Of a stretch of 64,000 nucleotides of DNA, positions 56,885 through 64,000 are shown piece by piece; position 1 is the first letter of the stretch; every line of letters starts with the position of its first letter. This DNA is from Prochilodus magdalenae (taxonomy: Eukaryota > Chordata > Actinopteri > Characiformes > Prochilodontidae): assembly GCA_024036415.1 (NCBI GenBank), contig JAMWET010000609.1, positions 1-64,000 on the forward strand, read 5' to 3'. The position numbers and the translations under genes were made by a program. Under the pieces are notes generated by a model, which was given only the letters and a program-made list of their open reading frames with translations, did not search any database and was not told the origin of the DNA.

Positions 56885-58650
56885 TTCCAAGGGGATGCTT
56901 ACAGCTCGGAATATGGTACTTCCCAGTTTGTGACACCACCTGAACGCAGCATCACAAACGTCCCCCGTCAGCACAGTGTCGTCCCTGCTGCCGGACACTA
57001 ATGGAGTATGAGAGACGAACTGTACTGAAAAAATCTCCTAACTTCCGGATGAGTGGTCTGCACAGGCAGCGGGGGCGTCAGCACTGGGATCATCTGCTGA
57101 GGGATCTGAGAAGCAGTGAGCAGCATCCAACAAGTAAGGGAGCTGTGTGGAACGAGCTGGAGTTCTGTATTGATCTCTAATGAGACGTGGTCGGATCATT
57201 TATCTAGTTATCTCAGTTATAGACCAACACACTCTAACTACACTAACACACACCCAGCTGTACTGGTCATGTGTTTCACTGAACACGCTGAGGAACACCC
57301 ACAGTGCAGGCTGGAGACAGTAAGAGAACCCCAGTCTCAGGGCGTCAGGATGGGGGGACGATGGGGGGCGTCTCGAGCAGTCAGGGGTCGTACTCCTTTG
57401 TGACGTATGGACCTCCTGGATGAAGACATGGGGTTTAAATGTGCTCTGTGTATGCGTCTGTGGAGTGAGCTTTGAGATAAGGGCATCAACACCTAGTTTG
57501 GAGACGTCTAGAGGAGCAGGAGGGCTTTACATCACCTCCTGAACACCGTGTGGAAGCTCTCTACCATATGGTTGCTATAGGATTCAGTCTGCCCTGACAG
57601 GGCCGTGACGGGGAGTCAGTTCCAACACCTGGACGAGTTTGAAATGCTTGGAGTGGACACCTCCACCTGTGTTTGTCTTTGTAACAGCCCTTTTGCTGGA
57701 GGCCAGTGAAAAGTAGGACACAGGTCAAAGCCAGACAGTCTAGTTCGGTGTTTCTCCACCCTGATCCTGGAGTGGAGGTTCTGGACCAGGCTTGAGAAAC
57801 TCGGGTCTGGTTCATTCATGTCTCCTTGCCATGAGCACTCCGGCCAGCGTTCAGGCTCACGCTCAAGATATCACCTCACAACTTTACAGGTGTGGGGGTT
57901 CCCAAGCCGTCCCCTGAGGAGGTCACACCACCTCGTAATCAGTTTACATACTGATATCAATCGTGATCTGATCACCATGCTACACCCTTCTCAGGTGCTG
58001 TAGCGCCTCCTACAGCTGTGTACATCACGCCGGACACACATCTGCTAACAACCTGCACCGTGTGAGTGCTAGCCTAGCCATTTTCCACATGTGTATTTTG
58101 ACCAAACTGGTTTAAAATGACCTGAACACGTCAATTCCAAACTTGGGTCTGCTGGACTAGATCATCACAGGACAGAACCGTGGTTCATACAGTGTTCCTT
58201 ATCTGCGGAACCGCCCCAGAGTACCCCCCGGGCGCCTCCTGTTGAGAAATGGCTCAGCCGGTGTCAAATCCAACATGAGAAGTAAACAGAAGTACTAACT
58301 AGCCTCGCTGCTGGCGTGCAGGACAACCCCACCTTATCCTTCGCAGAGGAATACAGTGTGGGCCGGGGACTTGGCCCGCTGCGATGCCTGAGTCAGCACT
58401 GTATGAGGGTAGAACACTGTCACACCTCATCAGCATTGACAGTCTGAGATATATACTCCGCTGAAAGACCTGCTCCCTCCGTCCCCTGCTGAGTAATATG
58501 GTGAAATAAAAACACAGCGGGCGGAGCTGCGTCCATTACGGATGAGGACACTTAAAGAAATGGAGATTAAGAAGGTCAGAGGTCATCGTTTCTCTTTGAG
58601 ATTACAGTTTTACCCAGAAACATTTCACTTCATTTCAATTCCCAGTTGAA
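56885..58650. other. Mostly unique sequence
   Basis: The longest frames are 95 codons (57116-57403, plus) and 84 and 67 codons (57561-57819, minus), with no recognisable domains. At about 57729-57780 the string GTGTTTCTCCACCCTGATCC with TGGAG resembles a widespread fish repeat (weak). Nothing else is annotated. Confidence 0.4.
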
Positions 58651-58654
58651 ACAG

Positions 58655-58865
58655 CCGGGAATGACAAAGTTCCGCGTTTTAGGAGGGTTTTCCGAGTAGC
58701 TCCTAACAACCACCTGGAAGTCCTGGTAGACCCTGCAACACTGTCCCCATCGGACAAACAGTACACTGAGAGACAGGCTCCACTCGGGCTTCAGATCTGA
58801 GAACATCCAAGAGGTGTAGCTGTTGAAGAAGCTCCTCACTGGGAAATGAAGACTAAAAGTCACAT
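58655..58865 (-). repeat. Dispersed repeat family X, copy 3, with an open frame
   Basis: The minus strand matches 38935-39155 (AGTGAGGAGCTTCTTCAACA, CAGCTACACCTC, GGATGTTCTCAGATCTGAAG, GATGGGGACAG). It holds a 77-codon frame including SYTSWMFSDLKPEWS and VLFVRWGQCCRVYQDF. I do not recognise the protein; it may be a transposon fragment. Confidence 0.5.
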
Positions 58866-59084
58866 GGAGATGTGGAGTCTCTGTGGTGGAGATTTGAGAT
58901 CTGTGGACGTAGCAGAACGCTACTATATGACTTTATTCAACATCAGCTAAGCATGGTGGAGCATCAGTGGACGCTCGAGAAGGTAGAACCACACCTGTAA
59001 GCTCCTGATGGAAGACATCATAACGGTCGAGTACAAACACAGGTTAACTTATCACGACCATGTTAGCTTCCTGTTCGAGTTTTA

Positions 59085-62000
59085 GCGTTCCACCTTAAAT
59101 CCTGCAGCAGATACGTTCTGGTGCCTTAGCTTCTTGTTTGTGTTTTACCATTCCACCTTAAATCCCACAGCAGTTACGCTCTGGTGCCTTAGCTGCTTGT
59201 TCAAGTTTTACCGTTCCACCTTAAATGCAGCAGCAGTTACGTTCTGGTGCCTTAGCTTCTTGTTCGAGTTTTACCGTTCCACCTTAAATCCCGCAGCAGT
59301 TACGTTCTGGTGCCTTAGCTTCTTGTTCGAGTTTTACCGTTCCACCTTAAATCCCGCAGCAGTTACGTTCTGGTGCCACAGCTTCTTGTTTGAGTTTTAC
59401 CGTTCCACCTTAAATCCCGCAGCAGTTACGTTCCGGTGCCTTAGCTTCCTGTTCGAGTTTTAGCGTTCCACCTTAAATCCTACAGCAGTTACGTTCCGGT
59501 GCCTTAGCTTCCTGTTCGAGTTTTACCGTTCCACCTTAAATCCTGCAGCAGATACGTTCTGGTGCCTTAGCTTCTTGTTCGAGTTTTACCGTTCCACCTT
59601 AAATCCTGCAGCAGTTACGTTCTGGTGCCACAGCTTCTTGTTCGAGTTTTACCGTTCCACCTTAAATCCCACAGCAGTTACGTTCCGGTGCCTTAGGTTC
59701 TTGTTCACGTTTTACCATTCCACCTTAAATCCCGCAGCAGTTACGTTCCGGTGCCTTAGCTTCTTGTTCGAGTTTTACCGTTCCACCTTAAATCCCGCAG
59801 CAGTTACGTTCTGGTGCCTTAGCTTCTTGTTCGAGTTTTACCGTTCCACCTTAAATCCCACAGCAGTTACATCTGGCGCCTTAGCTTCTTGTCCGAGTTT
59901 TACCGTTCCACCTTAAATACTGCAGCAGTTACGTTCTGGTGCCTTAGCTTCCTGTTCGAGTTTTACCGTTCCACCTTAAATCCTGCAGCAGTTACGTTCT
60001 GGTGCCTTAGCTTCTTGTCCGAGTTTTACCGTTCCACCTTAAATCCTGCAGCAGTTACGTTCCGGTGCCTTAGCTTCTTGTTCGAGTTTTACCGTTCCAC
60101 CTTAAATCCCACAGCAGTTACATCTGGCGCCTTAGCTTCTTGTTCGAGTTTTACCGTTCCACCTTAAATCCCGCAGCAGTTACGTTCTGGTGCCTTAGGT
60201 TCTCATTCAAGTTTTACCGCTCCACCTTAAATCCAGCAGCATTTACGTTCTGGTGTCTTAGGTTCTCATTCAAGTTTTACCGTTCCACCTTAAATCCTGC
60301 AGCAGTTACGTTCTGGTGCCTTAGCTTCTTGTCCGAGTTTTACCGTTCCACCTTAAATCCTGCAGCAGTTACGTTCTGGTGCCTTAGCTTCTTGTTCGAG
60401 TTTTACCGTTCCACCTTAAATCCTGCAGCAGTTACGTTCTGGTGCCTTAGCTTCTTGTTCGAGTTTTACCGTTCCACCTTAAATCCCACAGCAGTTACAT
60501 CTGGCGCCTTAGCTTCTTGTTCGAGTTTTACCGTTCCACCTTAAATCCAGCAGCAGTTACGTTCTGGTGCCTTAGGTTCTCATTCAAGTTTTACCGCTCC
60601 ACCTTAAATCCAGCAGCAGTTACGTTCTGGTGTCTTAGGTTCTCATTCAAGTTTTACCGTTCCACCTTAAATCCCGCGGCAGTTACGTTCTGGTGCCTTA
60701 GCTTCTGGTTCGTGTTTTACCGTTCCACCTTAAATCCCGCAGCAGTTACGTTCTGGTGCCTTAGCTTCTTGTTCGAGTTTTACCGTTCCACCTTAAATCC
60801 CGCAGCAGTTACGTTCCGGTGCCTTAGCTTCTTGTTCGTGTTTTACCGTTCCACCTTAAATCCTGCAGCAGTTACGTTCTGGTGCCTTAGCTTCTTGTCC
60901 GAGTTTTACCGTTCCACCTTAAATCCCGCAGCAGCAGTTATGTTCTGGTGCCGTAGGTTCTTGTTCGAGTTTTAGCGTTCCACCTTAAATCCCACAGCAG
61001 TTACGTTCTGGCGCCTTAGCTTCTTGTTCAAGTTTTACTGTTCCACCTTAAATCCCGCAGCAGTTACATCTGGTGCCTTAGCTTCTTGTTCGAGTTTTAC
61101 CGTTCCACCTTAAATCCTGCAGCAGTTACGTTCTGGTGCCTTAGCTTCTTGTTCGAGTTTTACCGTTCCACCTTAAATCCCGCAGCAGTTACGTTCTGGT
61201 GCCTTAGCTTCTTGTTCGAGTTTTACCGTTCCACCTTAAATCCAGCAGCAGTTACGTTCTGGTGCCTTAGGTTCTCATTCAAGTTTTACCGCTCCACCTT
61301 AAATCCTGCAGCAGTTACGTTCTGGTGCCTTAGCTTCTTGTTCGTGTTTTACCGTTCCACCTTAAATCCTGTAGCAGTTACGTTCCGGTGCCTTAGCTTC
61401 TTGCTCGAGTTTTACCGTTCCACCTTAAATCCTGCAGCAGTTACGTTCTGGTGCCTTAGCTTCTTGTCCGAGTTTTACCGTTCCACCTTAAATCCCGCAG
61501 CAGCAGTTATGTCCTGGTGCCGTAGGTTCTTGTTCGAGTTTTAGCGTTCCACCTTAAATCCCACAGCAGTTACGTTCTGGCGCCTTAGCTTCTTGTTCAA
61601 GTTTTACTGTTCCACCTTAAATCCCGCAGCAGTTACATCTGGTGCCTTAGCTTCTTGTTCGAGTTTTACCGTTCCACCTTAAATCCTGCAGCAGTTACGT
61701 TCTGGTGTCTTAGGTTCTCATTCAAGTTTTACCGTTCCACCTTAAATCCTGCAGCAGTTACGTTCTGGTGCCTTAGCTTCTTGTTCGAGTTTTACCGTTC
61801 CACCTTAAATCCTAGAGCAGTTCTGCTCTGGTGCCTTAGCTTCTTGCTCGAGTTTTACCGTTCCACCTTAAATCCTGCAGCAGTTACGTTCTGGTGCCTT
61901 AGCTTCTTGTCCGAGTTTTACCGTTCCACCTTAAATCCCGCAGCAGCAGTTATGTTCTGGTGCCGTAGGTTCTTGTTCGAGTTTTAGCGTTCCACCTTAA

Positions 62001-62512
62001 ATCCCACAGCAGTTACATCTGGCGCCTTAGCTTCTTGTTCAAGTTTTACCAGTCCACCTTAAATCCCGCAGCAGCAGTTACGTTCTGGTGCCTTAGCTTC
62101 TTGTTCGAGTTTTACCGTTCCACCTTAAATCCCACAGCAGTTACATCTGGCGCCTTAGCTTCTTGTTCAAGTTTTACCAGTCCACCTTAAATCCCGCAGC
62201 AGCAGTTACGTTCTGGTGCCTTAGCTTCTTGTCCGAGTTTTACCGTTCCACCTTAAATCCCGCAGCAGCAGTTATGTTCTGGTGCCGTAGGTTCTTGTTC
62301 GAGTTTTAGCGTTCCACCTTAAATCCTGCAGCAGTTACGTTCTGGTGCCTTAGCTTCTTGTTCGAGTTTTACCGTTCCACCTTAAATCCCGCAGCAGTTA
62401 CGTTCTGGTGCCTTAGCTTCTTGTCCGAGTTTTACCGTTCCACCTTAAATCCCGCAGCAGTTACGTTCTGGTGCCTTAGCTTCTTGTCCGAGTTTTACCG
62501 TTCTACCTTGGG
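59085..62512. repeat. 63-bp minisatellite built on a MITE terminus, about 54 copies
   Basis: The unit is GTTACGTTCTGGTGCCTTAG, CTTCTTGTTCGAGTTTTACC, GTTCCACCTTAAATCCTGCA and GCA. The segment GTTCCACCTTAAATCCTGCA and the next two bases match the terminus of the MITE at 881-952 with one mismatch in 22. As 63 is a multiple of three, a plus-strand 21-residue repeat (FYRSTLNPAAVTFWCLSFLFE) stays open for up to 152 codons, but the monomer has no ATG in that frame. Marker units with an extra CAG and GCCGTAGG recur at about 60929, 61497, 61940 and 62260, showing multi-unit duplications. Confidence 0.96.
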
Positions 62513-62619
62513 GAAGCAGTTCCATGCTGGTCTCTCAGCCTACCCGTCCAGCTGCTTGTTAGAACTTTCATGTTCTAGATGCTGAAATGTCACTGAAGCC
62601 CCATTTAAGGTGGAACAGG
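62498..62619. mobile_element. MITE at the end of the 63-bp array
   Basis: The last array turn supplies a left terminus CCGTTCTACCTTGGGG (62498-62513). The inverted terminus CCCCATTTAAGGTGGAACAG follows at 62599-62618. The interior of about 85 bp is unique. The left terminus is altered by loss of AAAT and a C-to-T change relative to the right one. The element thus lies flush with the array built from the same terminal sequence. Confidence 0.65.
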
Positions 62620-62624
62620 ACAGT

Positions 62625-63575
62625 TGAAACAGGAGGCTGGTTTCAGCCTGGTCAGCTCTGAGGTCTTTCTCCTCAGTGACGTCGACACGGCTCTTCAAGC
62701 TTGCCTGATCTGAGATCTTCTTTCTCGGTCTGTGTTCCTCAGATTTGCTCCTCTGGCTGCTTCTCCGTCTCCTCTATGGGACAACGCCTGGAGTCCAGCA
62801 TATAGCCCCTCCCCTTTCCCTCTGTCCTGTGCACGAGGGAGGAGCGTTGTGACACTTGAGCCTGTGTACAGAGCCAGGACCCAGCATGGACAGCTAGCGG
62901 ACCGTCGGGAAGGGGGTTTGGGTTAGCACCAGATGCCTGCCCCTTTAAGAGGCAGTAGTAGCGTGGTGGATCACTGGAGCCCACCCCGACCCCGCTATCA
63001 ATTAGCGGAGAGCGTTAAGTGCGTGCTGTGACTGCGTGTGGACACTCAGAGTCACTTACTGTTCGCCATGCTCTGTACTCTGGCCTGTTAATTGAGGGTT
63101 GGGAGGTTTGGGGTGCGAGTCTGAACAGCTGGCTCCTTTTTAAGCCGATGGAGCTCAGTCTGTAGCGCTAGCACACTTGAAGCCGCGCGGGAGGAGAGTT
63201 TATTCCTCTCGGACCCTGTAATTCAGAAATCTGTAATACAGCGTAGAGCGTCACGTTGCAGTTGACTCCAACAATTACACTCAGCAGCCATTAAACCTCT
63301 CGACCCTTTTCAAGAGCACGCTACATTAACTCTCCGGCCTAGCTCGAGTCTCGCTCAGCCAGTCGAGCGGTGTTTACATAGAGGATACTCTTTCCAGCAG
63401 CGTCTCAGAGGACAGGACCACAGCTCCGAGTACCGCCGGGCCCGTCCGCTCAGCCTTAGCTACTGTAGGGCTGTTTTTTGGTTTTTTGAATTCGGGATGC
63501 TCTCTTCCACCCAGCGCTCATTCATTTGGTCTATACGGGCTATTTTTAGAATTTAGAATTTAACCATGTGATCCT
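62625..63575. other. Non-repetitive sequence, no gene recognised
   Basis: Plus-strand 64-codon and minus-strand 81-codon frames overlap around 62732-62984 and show no recognisable domain. No repeat is recognised. Confidence 0.4.
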
Positions 63576-63581
63576 ATTTAC

Positions 63582-63954
63582 ACTCATTACCCCCAGGAGG
63601 AGGTGTGGGAGTGCAGGTGTGTTGGGAAGGAGGATAAAGGAGACCAGGATCAATAACTGGTGATAAATTTAGACTGATATGATCAATATTTATTGAGCTA
63701 CACATACAGAAGTCTGTCTCTCAGTATGGTGTCGGGCCGCCGTGTTCGCTAACCCAACACGCCAGACGTCTCGGTATGGAGCTGTAGAGGTTCCTAATGG
63801 AGTCCTGTGATAATCCATCCCATGCAGCTTGAACATCCTCACACAGTTCCTGCAGATGGTGCGGTAGGGGTGGAGGTGGAGGGACACCAGGTCTTCTGGA
63901 CGTGTGACTACAAACCGTTCATCTTGGTGCTGACCACGGTGCCTCCACACACAG
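63582..63954 (-). mobile_element. Tc1-like family A copy, broken at its 5' coding side
   Basis: After a TA, the left end CACTCATTACCCCCAGGAGG is followed by the family's terminal region and, on the minus strand, the C-terminal coding part, the shared deletion junction (about 63860-63885) and the segment encoding WRHRGQHQDER. It stops at 63954, within that block, before the first catalytic aspartate. Confidence 0.85.
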
Positions 63955-64000
63955 CCACACATTTTAGCACACTGTAAAAAGTGCAACCTTAAAAAATGAC
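63955..64000. other. Window end, no feature
   Basis: The last 46 bases after the transposon break contain no recognisable feature. Confidence 0.5.

Noticed and set aside
59134..62585. Series of plus-strand frames of up to 152 codons with FYRSTLNPAAV repeats
   Set aside because: The 63-bp unit is a multiple of three and lacks stops. The apparent starts are TTG in CTTGTTCGAG, and breaks occur wherever a unit changes length. Coding is not supported.

Overview
The window looks like a non-coding stretch of a teleost fish nuclear chromosome. The evidence is the repeat content: Tc1/mariner-type transposon remnants, an L2-clade LINE with the typical fish 3' tail, a tRNA-derived SINE that borrows that tail, short palindromic MITEs, LTR-like relics, and a dispersed element ending in the common teleost motif GTAAAGCTGCTTTGTG. 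The MITE and L2 flavour suggests an ostariophysan (for example a characiform or gymnotiform), but this is inference from memory and could be wrong at order level. I found no credible host protein-coding gene, no rRNA or tRNA gene, no CRISPR array and no prokaryotic operon. Most long open frames are tandem repeats that happen to lack stop codons, or pieces of transposons.

About a third of the window (roughly 22 kb) is tandem arrays: a 25-bp unit (3.5-5.85 kb), a related 26-27-bp unit (6.4-8.7 kb), 40 bp (11.7-12.9 kb), a CTGA-type tetranucleotide array (14.3-15.0 kb), 31 bp (19.0-20.1 kb), 56 bp (24.3-25.3 kb), 61 bp (26.9-27.9 kb), 54 bp at two loci (31.5-32.8 and 47.3-48.3 kb), 67 bp (33.5-37.3 kb), 42 bp (42.4-43.6 kb) with a 41-bp relative (53.2-54.6 kb), a TCTA/TCTG microsatellite (48.9-49.6 kb) and 63 bp (59.1-62.5 kb). 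Several carry higher-order periodicity. Between them lie 300-1,800-bp blocks of non-repetitive sequence, some with the balanced, motif-rich look of vertebrate conserved non-coding sequence. The whole could be intergenic or a very large intron.

Mobile elements: at least nine pieces of one internally deleted Tc1-like family (1.6, 11.5, 25.8, 28.5, 39.4, 45.5, 51.5, 55.2 and 63.6 kb); a second Tc1-like remnant (18.3-18.95 kb); three pieces of a third unit with a possible helix-turn-helix segment (30.0, 44.0 and 56.8 kb); a 5'-truncated L2 inserted in a solo-LTR-like sequence (16.0-18.0 kb); SINEs (29.3 and 44.4 kb); and several MITEs (0.9, 30.4, 42.2, 46.3 and 62.5 kb) plus a foldback element (40.9-41.35 kb).

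The most interesting pattern is that two large arrays appear to be tandem amplifications of one terminal inverted repeat of a MITE. The 63-bp array monomer contains the terminus of the small palindromic element at 881-952 and runs directly into a MITE body at 62498-62619. The 42-bp array runs directly out of a MITE body at 42248-42424. A third array (56 bp) shares a shorter block with a dispersed teleost repeat. This points to transposon ends repeatedly seeding minisatellites here. I see no new enzyme or gene system.
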